18,240 nt of DNA from Bacillota bacterium (GTDB lineage Bacteria; Bacillota; Clostridia; Lachnospirales; Lachnospiraceae): NCBI GenBank assembly GCA_023450835.1, contig JAEXGM010000258.1, forward strand, positions 1-18,240, read 5' to 3'. The notes beneath the pieces were generated by a model. The model made no database searches, was not told the DNA's origin, and saw nothing but the letters and a program-made list of their open reading frames with translations. Positions 7,377 through 14,763 of the stretch are shown here, piece after piece. How positions within the stretch are numbered: position 1 is the stretch's first letter; each line of letters opens with the position of its first letter. The translations under genes were made by a program, and so were the position numbers.

Positions 7377-8135
7377 TTACCTGTAACCTAATTCCTTCAG
7401 ATAGTCATAACTTTGTTTCAGACAGCTAAAGGGACTGCTTAAACAGGTATCCTGCTCTACCAGCAGATACTCACAGTTGCTTTCCTTAAGAGCTTCCAAT
7501 ATTCCGGGAAAATTCAGGTTTCCTTCACCAACAGGCGCCATCACGCCATTGCCGGAAACTACCGCCATATCTTTTAGATGGACGCAGGGAAGTCTGTCTT
7601 TTAACTTCTTAATCCACCGGATAACATCTCCTCCTGCTGCCTGCACCCAGTAAGTATCCAGCGTAATTCCCATCTCCTGCGGGGTAAAGAACTCCAGAAG
7701 CCTCTCTAATATAGTTACTCCATTCTCCTTCTCAAACTCAAAATTATGATTATGATACATAAAAAGTTTACCGCTTGCGGCAATTTTCTTAATTGGTTCC
7801 TTAAAATCTTCATAAAAATAGTTAAGCCAGTCCGTTCCCCTATATTTTTCCGGCATGGCACCAAGGCCGATATAGGGGCTGCCTAAGATATCATGCTCTC
7901 TGATCAGGTTCTCCGTATCGTAAAGAATCCGGTTGACATCACTGTGAGTAAGTACTGTTCTGATTTCATAACGGTCACAGATTTCCCGGAGTTTCTCCAC
8001 AGGTATTCCCTTTCCTACCCCGGATATTTGTACATAACGATACCCGATATCTGCAATCTTTTTTATCGTTCTCTCAAAATCCTCTTCTGTCTGAATAAAA
8101 TTCCTTACCGTATATAATTGCGCACCCAATTCCAT
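7377..8135 (-). CDS. Sugar phosphate isomerase/epimerase-like TIM barrel protein (isomerase A)
   Basis: A 252-residue xylose-isomerase-like TIM barrel, shorter than isomerase B and only distantly similar to it. It shows YHNHNFEF at 127-134 (E133 a metal ligand), LDTYWV at 159-164 (D160), HLKD at 186-189 (H186) and VEQD at 226-229 (E227), the complete divalent metal site. The LDTYW-QAAGGD pattern is common in family members clustered with Gfo/Idh/MocA oxidoreductases. ATG 8135 has GAGG 10 nt upstream. It is the first gene of the minus-strand cluster and lies directly behind the intergenic region shared with the AraC-type regulator, whose probable control target it is. Confidence 0.9.
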   Translation of the reverse strand: MELGAQLYTVRNFIQTEEDFERTIKKIADIGYRYVQISGVGKGIPVEKLREICDRYEIRTVLTHSDVNRILYDTENLIREHDILGSPYIGLGAMPEKYRGTDWLNYFYEDFKEPIKKIAASGKLFMYHNHNFEFEKENGVTILERLLEFFTPQEMGITLDTYWVQAAGGDVIRWIKKLKDRLPCVHLKDMAVVSGNGVMAPVGEGNLNFPGILEALKESNCEYLLVEQDTCLSSPFSCLKQSYDYLKELGYR

Positions 8136-8167
8136 CGTTTTTATGCCTCTTTCCCTTATACTTTTTT

Positions 8168-8196
8168 ATTATATTTCTATCTTGATTCTACTGTAT
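8168..8196 (-). promoter_or_regulatory. Candidate activator-dependent promoter of the isomerase/oxidoreductase operon
   Basis: Minus strand: a perfect TATAAT (8168-8173), with only ATACAG at the -35 position (8191-8196, 17-nt spacer). A good -10 with a poor -35 is typical of promoters needing an activator. The direct repeats at 8213-8242 lie upstream of it, at about -52 to -81. Confidence 0.5.
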
Positions 8197-8212
8197 TTTC
8201 CCTCCGGATACC

Positions 8213-8242
8213 ATTGCATATGAGGACAATTATATTGCAAAT
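8213..8242. promoter_or_regulatory. Candidate AraC-type operator: two direct repeats 21 bp apart
   Basis: ATTGCATAT (8213-8221) and ATTGCAAAT (8234-8242) are direct repeats with a start-to-start distance of 21 bp, two helical turns. This matches the half-site geometry of AraC-type operators such as araI1-araI2. The pair lies between the divergent regulator and operon promoters. The second repeat overlaps the -35 box of the regulator promoter, which would allow autoregulation. Confidence 0.5.
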
Positions 8243-8263
8243 ATAGCGGTTTTATTTTATAGT
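8235..8263 (+). promoter_or_regulatory. Candidate promoter of the AraC-family gene
   Basis: TTGCAA (8235-8240), a 17-nt spacer, then TATAGT (8258-8263), followed by the regulator ATG about 35 nt after the expected transcription start. The -35 box lies inside the second direct repeat. Confidence 0.5.
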
Positions 8264-8303
8264 TAATAAATAAGGAACATATCTGCATCTGAAAGGAGTT
8301 TCT

Positions 8304-9149
8304 ATGGCGGCACTGGCAGAAATCACAACAGAACATATTATGTTTGGCTATAGTTATTCTAACGAAACCAACAAGGATTATCAGCTTCATTGCCATAATT
8401 TCTATGAGATTTATTATTTTCTGGAAGGAGACGTAGACTATCTGGTAGAAGGTAAGCATTACAAGCCGGTTCCCCACAGTATGCTGCTTCTGGCTCCTAA
8501 TGTATTTCATGGCGTCCGTGTAAACAGCGAAAAGACCTATCGCCGAATTGCCCTTCACTTTTTTCCCGAACTGCTGTCCGTAGAGCGCAGGTCCATGCTG
8601 TTATCCGTATTCCCTGCAGTTTCAAGAGAAGAAGAAAAGGAGATTTATTACGAAGAGATGGCACAGGAGAAGTTCTATCCTCACCTGGAAGCACTCCTGG
8701 ACTGCTCAAAACTTCCGGTTACCCTTCGTGATGCACTGGTACCGGTCAATCTGGAAGCACTCCTCTCCCGCATCATGGCATATGACAGCAGAAATGAAAT
8801 CTCTGTCAGAAAGGAAGAGAGTTCTGAAACTATTAATCAGGTAATTGCCTATTTGAATGAGCAGTTTACTTCCCAGATTTCTCTGGACTTAATTGCAGAG
8901 AAGTTCTGCCTAAGCAAACATCATCTGAACAAGGTATTTCGGAAAGCCACCGGAACCACCCTTTGGGATTATCTTACCTATAAGCGTGTCATTTATGCGA
9001 AACAACTGCTTATGGGCGGCCACAGCGCAGAAGAAGCCTCAAGAATTTCCGGTTTCCTGGACTATACGGCATTTTACAGAGCCTACCGTAAAATCACAGG
9101 AAACAGTCCCATCAAAGACCGGGGTACCCTGCCTTCATTAATCCAATAG
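8304..9149 (+). CDS. AraC-family transcriptional regulator with N-terminal cupin
   Basis: A 281-residue regulator. The N-terminal sugar-binding cupin domain shows H29-x-H31-x3-E35 and a later PHSMLLLAPNVFHG segment (58-70). The C-terminal double helix-turn-helix of the AraC/XylS type spans about 174-272, with recognition regions near 193-213 and 243-264, the latter including the family-like SGFLDYTAFYRAYRKITGNSP pattern in part. AAAGGAG lies 5 nt before the ATG. It is divergent from the isomerase/oxidoreductase operon and probably activates that operon in response to a sugar, inferred from the weak -35 box and the 21-bp spaced repeats between them. Effector unknown. Confidence 0.92.
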   Translation: MAALAEITTEHIMFGYSYSNETNKDYQLHCHNFYEIYYFLEGDVDYLVEGKHYKPVPHSMLLLAPNVFHGVRVNSEKTYRRIALHFFPELLSVERRSMLLSVFPAVSREEEKEIYYEEMAQEKFYPHLEALLDCSKLPVTLRDALVPVNLEALLSRIMAYDSRNEISVRKEESSETINQVIAYLNEQFTSQISLDLIAEKFCLSKHHLNKVFRKATGTTLWDYLTYKRVIYAKQLLMGGHSAEEASRISGFLDYTAFYRAYRKITGNSPIKDRGTLPSLIQ

Positions 9150-9227
9150 TCAGAATAGGAGTATCATTTGTGTATATTCGGAATACCATAATGGTGAGTA
9201 CATCCGCTTAAAAGGGAAAGATTTGCC

Positions 9228-11033
9228 ATGGAGAAGAAAACGGTAAGTTTATGCATGATTGTAAAAGATGAAGCCTGGATACTGGAGAAATGCCTTGCCA
9301 GTGTGACTGGTATAGTAGATGAAATTCTAATCGGAGACACCGGTTCCACGGATAGCTCTAAGGAGATTGCCGCCAGATACGGTGCCCGGATATTCGACGT
9401 TCCCTGGGAAGATGATTTTTCCAAAGCCAGAAACCATATACTTAAGGAGGCTTCCTGCGACTGGATTCTGCTTCTTGATGCCGATGAAATCTTTAATCTG
9501 GAAGATACCGATGCCTTCCTTCACCTTCTTGATAACACAAATTATGACGGCTATCATTTTACACTTCTTAATTACTACGATGACGAAAACACAAAGGAAT
9601 ATTCCGTTCATTATGCTTTCCGGCTGTTAAGAAATACCGGAGAATACCATTTTGAGGGCAGAATCCACGAACAAATCCAAAAAAGGGGAAGTACCTTGGA
9701 CCCCTCCCGATTTACTCTGGCAGAGGTTACTTTGTTTCACTATGGCTATACGGTAAAGGCCATTGAGAACAAACAAAAACATAAAAGAAATATGCCCCTT
9801 TTAAAAAAGCAGCTGGAAGATAACCCTGCAGACCCCTATTTCTTATTCAATATAGCGAACGAATATATGGCAGAGGGAGATATTCCAAAAGCGCTGGACT
9901 ATTACCTGAAGTCCTATGAGAAGAAGGTTACCACCCAGGCATACTTTCCTCATGTCTTCTACCGCATTATACTTTGTTATATATCATTGAAAGATTCTAA
10001 AAATGCTCTTTACTATGCCACAGAAGGTTTAAGTTATTTCCCTGAATGCACGGATTTTGAATATTTAAGAGGCAGCATTTACCAGAACAGCCACAAACAT
10101 TTACTGGCAATCGCTTCTTTTAAGCGCTGTCTGTCCATGGGGGAAGCCCCTACCAGATTCCGCTTTACCGGAGGCTGCGGAACTTATAAGGCTTATCAGA
10201 CCCTGGGGGATGTCTATGCTCTGGAAGAAATGTATGAAGAGGCTGTAGATTCCTATGTCAATTCCCTGCATTACAAGGAGAGTCCCGGCTGTACTATCTC
10301 ACTGGGCAAGGCACTTTGTAAACTATATTCAGACAGCTATACGCTATTTGACAAATTAATTACCTTCCTCCCCTATGCTGATTATGGGGAAAAGCTTCTT
10401 CATGCCGTTCATGTGCTCATAGAAGAAAAGTATTACAAAAGAGCCAGGGTAATCTTAGAAAATGCCAGTCTCCCTGATTGCTGGAAAGGGGATTCTCTGC
10501 TTTTAAACGGAAAGCTGTCCTTTTATCTTCATGATTATAAGAAGGCCTATAGTTCTCTATTTGAACTGATAACAGAAAAAATCTCCTTATCAGCCTTAAC
10601 CTGCTATAAGGAGGAAATCTCCGCTTTCTTTTTTCTGACCTTAATTCAATATAACAGCCTATACAATAACCAGCCTTTCGACAGTTACCACCGCTATTTG
10701 GAAAGCTTGTCCTACGGTAAAAGGAACACCTGTCAGCTCATAGCAGGCAGGTTGGCGCCGGAACTATTCCAGGAAGGAAATACCGATGTCCTGGACTATA
10801 ACTTCTTCTTTTTAGTATTTGAGATATTGCTTAAATCCGAGGGAAAAGCTGCCGTCAGCAGACTTGTATCTGCTGTGCCAAAACTTTTCATCCTGGATGC
10901 TTACACAAAGCTTGGTGAAATCTATGCCGAGTGCGGCTATTGTGAAGAAGCTGTAGCTTCAATCCTGCAATCCGTAAAAGAATATAATTACATTGATAAA
11001 GATAGTGCCTGGTACCTGGGCTCCTGCCTGTGA
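9228..11033 (+). CDS. Family 2 glycosyltransferase with C-terminal TPR repeats
   Basis: A 601-residue protein. Residues 5-100 are a GT-A domain with SLCMIVKDE (7-15), DTGSTD (37-42) and the metal/nucleotide-sugar DXD in LLLDADE (81-87). The FRLLRN and GRIHEQI segments (131-150) are typical of the SunS-like/TPR branch. From about residue 198 the chain turns into helical TPR-like repeats (clear ones near 198-231, 239-272 and 320-350), continuing irregularly to the end. The extension is longer than in many relatives (~350-400 residues). There is no signal peptide or membrane segment, so it acts in the cytosol. GGG lies 11 nt before ATG 9228. It stands 78 nt after the AraC-type gene on the same strand, converges on a VOC gene, and no terminator is evident in 11034-11117. 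Acceptor unknown; protein or peptide glycosylation is inference. Confidence 0.9.
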   Translation: MEKKTVSLCMIVKDEAWILEKCLASVTGIVDEILIGDTGSTDSSKEIAARYGARIFDVPWEDDFSKARNHILKEASCDWILLLDADEIFNLEDTDAFLHLLDNTNYDGYHFTLLNYYDDENTKEYSVHYAFRLLRNTGEYHFEGRIHEQIQKRGSTLDPSRFTLAEVTLFHYGYTVKAIENKQKHKRNMPLLKKQLEDNPADPYFLFNIANEYMAEGDIPKALDYYLKSYEKKVTTQAYFPHVFYRIILCYISLKDSKNALYYATEGLSYFPECTDFEYLRGSIYQNSHKHLLAIASFKRCLSMGEAPTRFRFTGGCGTYKAYQTLGDVYALEEMYEEAVDSYVNSLHYKESPGCTISLGKALCKLYSDSYTLFDKLITFLPYADYGEKLLHAVHVLIEEKYYKRARVILENASLPDCWKGDSLLLNGKLSFYLHDYKKAYSSLFELITEKISLSALTCYKEEISAFFFLTLIQYNSLYNNQPFDSYHRYLESLSYGKRNTCQLIAGRLAPELFQEGNTDVLDYNFFFLVFEILLKSEGKAAVSRLVSAVPKLFILDAYTKLGEIYAECGYCEEAVASILQSVKEYNYIDKDSAWYLGSCL

Positions 11034-11117
11034 GTGCATACTTCTCTATATACCTAAGTTATTGGTCTGATGTGATGATAAATGCGCTGTAAATATGCCC
11101 GCTCCTCAAAATCCAGG

Positions 11118-11462
11118 CTAAGGAAAGCTGCGAAAATATATCCTATTCTTATCCGGGTCATAAAAACTCATATTACAAGCGCCCCATGGGCGCAGTTGAG
11201 GTTCCTCAAGGATTTCAGCTCCAAGTTCCAATAGCTTTTGGTATTCCTGCTCCATATCCTCCACTGTAAATGCAAGGCATATATTCTGGTTATTATTATT
11301 TTTACTGCTTCCATCATTATAGATTGTAAGCATAGTTTCTTCTGCAATCAGTGTCTGATGCGCTTCATCGTTACTTCCATTTTCAATACCTAATAAGGCT
11401 TTATAAAAGTCCGCTAATCTAATTACATCCGTTGTCAGTAATCCAACTTCGCCAATCCGCAT
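11118..11462 (-). CDS. VOC (glyoxalase/bleomycin-resistance) family protein
   Basis: A 114-residue single VOC-fold protein: IGEVGLLTTDVIRLADFYKAL in pattern at the N-terminus (2-23), a second beta-alpha-beta half from about 60, and the characteristic EEPQLRPWGACNMSFYDPDKN segment near 86-106. The usual first metal ligand His is not seen at the first strand, so metal binding is uncertain. The frame is open to 11543, but ATG 11462 is chosen because AAAGGAG precedes it and the extension is translated leader repeat (copy B). It follows the HD-CHAP gene by about 100 nt, nearly all of which is that repeat. Substrate unknown; members handle glyoxals, antibiotics or catechols. Confidence 0.85.
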   Translation of the reverse strand: MRIGEVGLLTTDVIRLADFYKALLGIENGSNDEAHQTLIAEETMLTIYNDGSSKNNNNQNICLAFTVEDMEQEYQKLLELGAEILEEPQLRPWGACNMSFYDPDKNRIYFRSFP

Positions 11463-11463
11463 T

Positions 11464-11543
11464 TTAACTCCTTTCGTGAATATCAAATCTTCGGTTTGAT
11501 ATTCCTGAATACGTAGTTGAAAAAACTGCTTTTGTTTTTTCAA
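11464..11543 (-). repeat. Double-hairpin leader repeat, copy B
   Basis: Second copy of the leader at 2758-2838. Hairpin one has arms TTGAAAAAAC and GTTTTTTCAA (11534-11543 and 11517-11526). Hairpin two has arms GAATATCAAA and TTTGATATTC (11495-11504 and 11478-11487). It ends in TTCACGAAAGGAGT directly before the VOC start. The differences from copy A fall mainly in loops and the linker, so both stems are preserved except for one loop-closing pair. It fills the space between the HD-CHAP stop and the VOC start, so the sequence occurs inside an operon as well as at a transcript start. Confidence 0.8.
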
Positions 11544-11564
11544 TTTTCGCAGTTCTTTTCTGAT

Positions 11565-12662
11565 CTATAATTCCTGCTGCCGAACCGCTCCGGTCTTGTA
11601 ATCATATTTCCAGCCATTATATCTATATTCTTCAGGGATGCGCAAATAACATCCAATATTTTTAAACTTACTGCGCTTTACAATTCCTGACACATTCTTA
11701 TTATCTACATTGCCCTCCGCAACCAGCAGACTGTCTTCATCTGCCCAGAGCACAATACCAATGTGGTCATGCCAGGGAGTAAGAGATGGTTTATTTTCTT
11801 CGGGAATGATATTATCGTATATTACAATATCTCCTCTCTCAGGCTTTAATTCCTTCTCTTCTCTGAAACAAAAGCCTTCTTTCTCGCCCCATTCATACCA
11901 CGCCCTAACACCGGCAAATCTTGTTATATAAAGAGGTTCCTGTCTGATTGGAAGCCTGAGCCCGGCTAATACCGCACAATGGTATACAAATGCAGCGCAC
12001 CAGCCGTTCTTTAACTCATCAAATGCCGTCGGCTCCGGAAAATATCTGATAATCTCCCTATAAGCACTCTCTGATTTTATTCCCTCAATCTTCTTACCCG
12101 CCATCTCTTCTGCGATATCAGCCATCTGCCAGTGTTTAAAGCCCTTACTCTTTGATACTCTTTCTTCGGCGGTAATATTATCTACCGGAAGCTCACTTAT
12201 GGGCAATCCCAGTTCTTCCTGCACTTTAAGGAGTCTTTTGCAGATACATTCCTCTTTTTCCTCATCCGTAAGCCAATGCTGCAGCAGGTCGGCATCCTTC
12301 AGCACTTCATCGTATTCATCATGAACATGCTCTTTGTCTGAATGATGGAATACCGCAGATTTTATTATCACTTGCTCTTCTTCTGTAAACACATCCTTTA
12401 ACTCATTTTTAAATGCAACCCTTATCATTTCAGCCCCATTAATAGAATGGAATACCGTGTACCCCGTCTTAAAGGAATAGATGTCATGTAACAAACCGCA
12501 CACATAGGCTATTTCAGAATCACTTCCGCGTTTAACGGCAAGTAAAGAAGCGCATTGTGCCACACCATAGGCGTGTTTAAAGGAGTAAAACCGTTCTTCT
12601 TCGGAATCAATATGTATTAATATAGCTTCCACATAACCTTGTACTGCTTCCCTTTTAGTCAT
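11565..12662 (-). CDS. HD-domain and CHAP-domain fusion protein
   Basis: A 365-residue fusion. The N-terminal half (about 1-150) is an HD phosphohydrolase: H30 in FKHAYGVA, the H59-D60 doublet in LLHDIY, HH at 106-107 and D123 in LKDADLL. The C-terminal half (about 215-350) resembles a CHAP/NlpC-P60 amidase: C222 in NGWCAAFVY, GDIVIYD near 277-283, H298/H300 in WHDHIGIVLW and VAEGN at 314-318, giving a plausible Cys-His-polar triad. There is no signal peptide, so a cytosolic cysteine amidase is implied rather than a secreted wall hydrolase. ATG 12662 is chosen because AGGAG lies 8 nt upstream; ATG 12683 and 12668 lack suitable sites. It lies 39 nt after the APH-like kinase, in the GNAT-kinase-HD/CHAP-VOC run. 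The combined role is unknown. Confidence 0.85.
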   Translation of the reverse strand: MTKREAVQGYVEAILIHIDSEEERFYSFKHAYGVAQCASLLAVKRGSDSEIAYVCGLLHDIYSFKTGYTVFHSINGAEMIRVAFKNELKDVFTEEEQVIIKSAVFHHSDKEHVHDEYDEVLKDADLLQHWLTDEEKEECICKRLLKVQEELGLPISELPVDNITAEERVSKSKGFKHWQMADIAEEMAGKKIEGIKSESAYREIIRYFPEPTAFDELKNGWCAAFVYHCAVLAGLRLPIRQEPLYITRFAGVRAWYEWGEKEGFCFREEKELKPERGDIVIYDNIIPEENKPSLTPWHDHIGIVLWADEDSLLVAEGNVDNKNVSGIVKRSKFKNIGCYLRIPEEYRYNGWKYDYKTGAVRQQEL

Positions 12663-12701
12663 ACTCATCTCTCCTGCTATCATTTTTATTTTCCGTTAAG
12701 C

Positions 12702-13706
12702 CTATTCGTTCAGCCATTTTCTGATGGTATGCTTCTGCTCTTCGTATCTTTTCAGTGCATTAATGGTACCTGTTATTTGTTCGGCTCCACGCAGTCTGTC
12801 TTCTTCCATACCCTCCAGACCTAAAGCTCTCTTCACGCTATACTCTAACCATTCCAGCATGCCTTTACAGCCGCTATCCAGTACAAGGCCCCAATCAGCC
12901 TCAGCAGTGCTCATATTTTCCCTGTAAGCATGCAATAAAGTTAGAAATCTGCCTTTTTCTAACGCTCCTTTACCATCATCAGCCCAGTAATTTAGTACTT
13001 CCAGCAGCTCCAAATACGGATTTACATATCCGGCAGCTTCCAGATCGATAAGATAAAACCTTCTGCCGTCCCACATTACATTCTTGGGATCTAAATCCCT
13101 GTGGCTGATTACCATATATTCTGATAGTTTTAAATTGGCTTCATTGGCATATTGATTCCAGAGATATAATTTATCAATCACGCTTAAATACAGGTCCAGC
13201 CAGGCGGCTTTCTGTTCAAGTCCCAAGTCATAATAGCGCTGCCAGTCAATAATGGCCTCATCTCTGTGATTTTCTTTTTCAACCTCCGGAATGACTAAAT
13301 TCAAATGATGGATTTTCCCTAAAACTTTTCCGATTTCATAACAATTTTCTTCACTGATAGCAGGCGGAAAAATTGATGCACCTTCGACCCATGGAAACAC
13401 CATATAATACTTTTCCTTTAACTGCAGCACTGCCTTTCCTTTAAAATGTATGGCAGCAATAACGGGCAGATAATCCAAAAGAGCACTGGCTATTCTCTCT
13501 GAATTCACCATGTTTTCCAATGCTTCTTTACGCTGCATGATTGTGGGATTCAGCCATTTTACAGCATATATCCTGTTCCCGGCAGTAACCTTATACATCT
13601 TATGCATCAGCCCGCCGTATACGCCAACCGGTTCATCTGTCACATTTCCGATTTGATATGTATTAAATAAGTCCTTAATCTCTTGATAAATCTCACTATT
13701 GTTCAT
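12702..13706 (-). CDS. Aminoglycoside phosphotransferase (APH)-family kinase
   Basis: A 334-residue protein-kinase-like small-molecule kinase. It shows the ATP-binding lysine K50 in YAVKWL, the hinge-like VFPWVEG (103-109), the catalytic loop SHRDLDPKN (201-209, with H202, D204, N209) and the metal-binding D221 in YLIDLEA. APH-family members phosphorylate aminoglycosides, choline, homoserine, fructosamine and others, so antibiotic resistance cannot be assumed. The frame runs on to 13835, but ATG 13706 is chosen because AAAGGAG precedes it; the upstream codons read through an IS-like end. It is 104 nt after the GNAT gene and 39 nt before HD-CHAP, apparently one operon. Confidence 0.88.
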   Translation of the reverse strand: MNNSEIYQEIKDLFNTYQIGNVTDEPVGVYGGLMHKMYKVTAGNRIYAVKWLNPTIMQRKEALENMVNSERIASALLDYLPVIAAIHFKGKAVLQLKEKYYMVFPWVEGASIFPPAISEENCYEIGKVLGKIHHLNLVIPEVEKENHRDEAIIDWQRYYDLGLEQKAAWLDLYLSVIDKLYLWNQYANEANLKLSEYMVISHRDLDPKNVMWDGRRFYLIDLEAAGYVNPYLELLEVLNYWADDGKGALEKGRFLTLLHAYRENMSTAEADWGLVLDSGCKGMLEWLEYSVKRALGLEGMEEDRLRGAEQITGTINALKRYEEQKHTIRKWLNE

Positions 13707-13724
13707 AATAACTCCTTTTGTGAA
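13705..13724 (-). promoter_or_regulatory. Ribosome binding site shared with the leader repeats (partial copy C)
   Basis: On the minus strand TTCACAAAAGGAGTTATTAT precedes the kinase ATG. It matches the end of leader copy A, including the bases up to the start codon, except for two positions. Similarity stops exactly at TTCAC, where copies A and B continue into the second hairpin and this one continues into an IS-like end. Confidence 0.6.
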
Positions 13725-13809
13725 GGGGCTGTCGCAAAATAAATTTTTCATATAAAATATTGGTGCTGACCAAGTGTCTATGAACCATATCTTGTTGAAT
13801 TTTTGTATT
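13725..13809 (-). mobile_element. Possible insertion-sequence end remnant
   Basis: Directly before the kinase leader the minus strand reads TTTTGCGACAGCCCC (ending at 13725). This resembles the terminal inverted repeat found on many Firmicutes insertion sequences. No transposase and no opposite end are present in the window, so at most one end, perhaps about 85 bp of non-coding terminus, is left between the GNAT stop and the kinase leader. The outer limit is uncertain; the interval given is the whole intergenic space. Confidence 0.35.
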
Positions 13810-14562
13810 TCACTTACCAAAGGTCTCAATCTCAATCCAGGCCGGGTAAAATCCGCACTTTAAAGCGATGTTCCAGGAATGGAGATTCGAGAGGCTGGTG
13901 CCATAAAAGGGTATATAACCCCTTCGTAAGATCTCATTCTTTAAAAGTGCCACCAAAGTAGCTCCTATCCCCATGCTACGGTATTCTTCTCTCACATCGA
14001 TTCCAATCTGCCACATTATCTTCGTGTCAGCGGAACATCCGGCCAAACCAGCTATTTTATTATCGATTATAGCGGCAACAGCTAATACATCGGGCCTTTT
14101 GGGATTAAATCCCTCACACAGGGCATTGGAATATTCCCCCGCTCCATATAGTTTTTGAATATCCTCCTGTTCAAACCATTGTAATTCAAAGTTAACCTTG
14201 GTGTCGGTAAATTTAGGCTTAGGCAAGAACATATGATGACTTTGCCACAATTTCTGTCCATATCGTTTTAATTCATTTTCAATTTCAATCAGATTATGAT
14301 GTTCAAAAAGCCACACACCCATTTTCCCGTATATGTACTCCTCAAGCCACTCATGCATACGCTCATCTGCCGAAATTACAGCATTATCCCCCAGTGTCAC
14401 CATGGAATAGAAATGAACTCCTTCGATATATTCACGCCTGCCCTCATTATGGCGGGATGTTGTTATAATATTTTCTTTTCTATCAAAATCACTGATTTTA
14501 CAGTTAAAATCAATTGCTAATTGCTTTTTTACCTCACCTATGATATCTCTTCTGCTGTACAT
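13810..14562 (-). CDS. GNAT-family N-acetyltransferase
   Basis: A 250-residue protein whose C-terminal half is a GNAT fold. The acetyl-CoA pyrophosphate loop is in VREEYRSMGIGATLV (about residues 189-203), followed by the SNLHSWNIALKCGF helix near 224-237 that closes the family domain. The N-terminal ~120 residues (with HNEGRREYIEG and a run of charged helices) are not a recognised catalytic unit and may bind the substrate. ATG 14562 has AGGGGAAG about 3 nt upstream. First gene of the GNAT-kinase-HD/CHAP-VOC run, behind the strong promoter at 14627-14655. Acceptor substrate unknown. Confidence 0.85.
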   Translation of the reverse strand: MYSRRDIIGEVKKQLAIDFNCKISDFDRKENIITTSRHNEGRREYIEGVHFYSMVTLGDNAVISADERMHEWLEEYIYGKMGVWLFEHHNLIEIENELKRYGQKLWQSHHMFLPKPKFTDTKVNFELQWFEQEDIQKLYGAGEYSNALCEGFNPKRPDVLAVAAIIDNKIAGLAGCSADTKIMWQIGIDVREEYRSMGIGATLVALLKNEILRRGYIPFYGTSLSNLHSWNIALKCGFYPAWIEIETFGK

Positions 14563-14626
14563 AACTTCCCCTTCCGACTACTTCCTTCACCCTTATCCCC
14601 TAAGTTTAAAAACTTCCTTTTCTAAA

Positions 14627-14655
14627 ATTATACTTTTCCTAATATAGGAAGTCAA
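14627..14655 (-). promoter_or_regulatory. Strong promoter of the GNAT operon with a dyad operator in the spacer
   Basis: Minus strand: TTGACT (14650-14655), a 17-nt spacer, then TATAAT (14627-14632), close to consensus. The spacer contains the perfect inverted repeat TTCCTA-3 nt-TAGGAA (14636-14650), which just touches the -35 box. A repressor bound there would block RNA polymerase. MerR-type activation is less likely because those promoters have 19-20 nt spacers. Confidence 0.7.
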
Positions 14656-14763
14656 CAAATGGATTATCATAAAATGGAAGTTTAAAAAATTACTTGCAAT
14701 AAATTTTATATCATTATAGGATAACTTCAGGCATCGATGTACTAAAAAGAGAGGAAATAATAA

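Noticed and set aside
9164..9611. Minus-strand open frames over the glycosyltransferase start
   Set aside because: Antisense shadows; the plus-strand frame carries all GT2 motifs.
13707..13835. Upstream extension of the kinase reading frame into the GNAT gene
   Set aside because: It reads through an IS-like end, overlaps the GNAT C-terminus, and the ribosome site fits ATG 13706.
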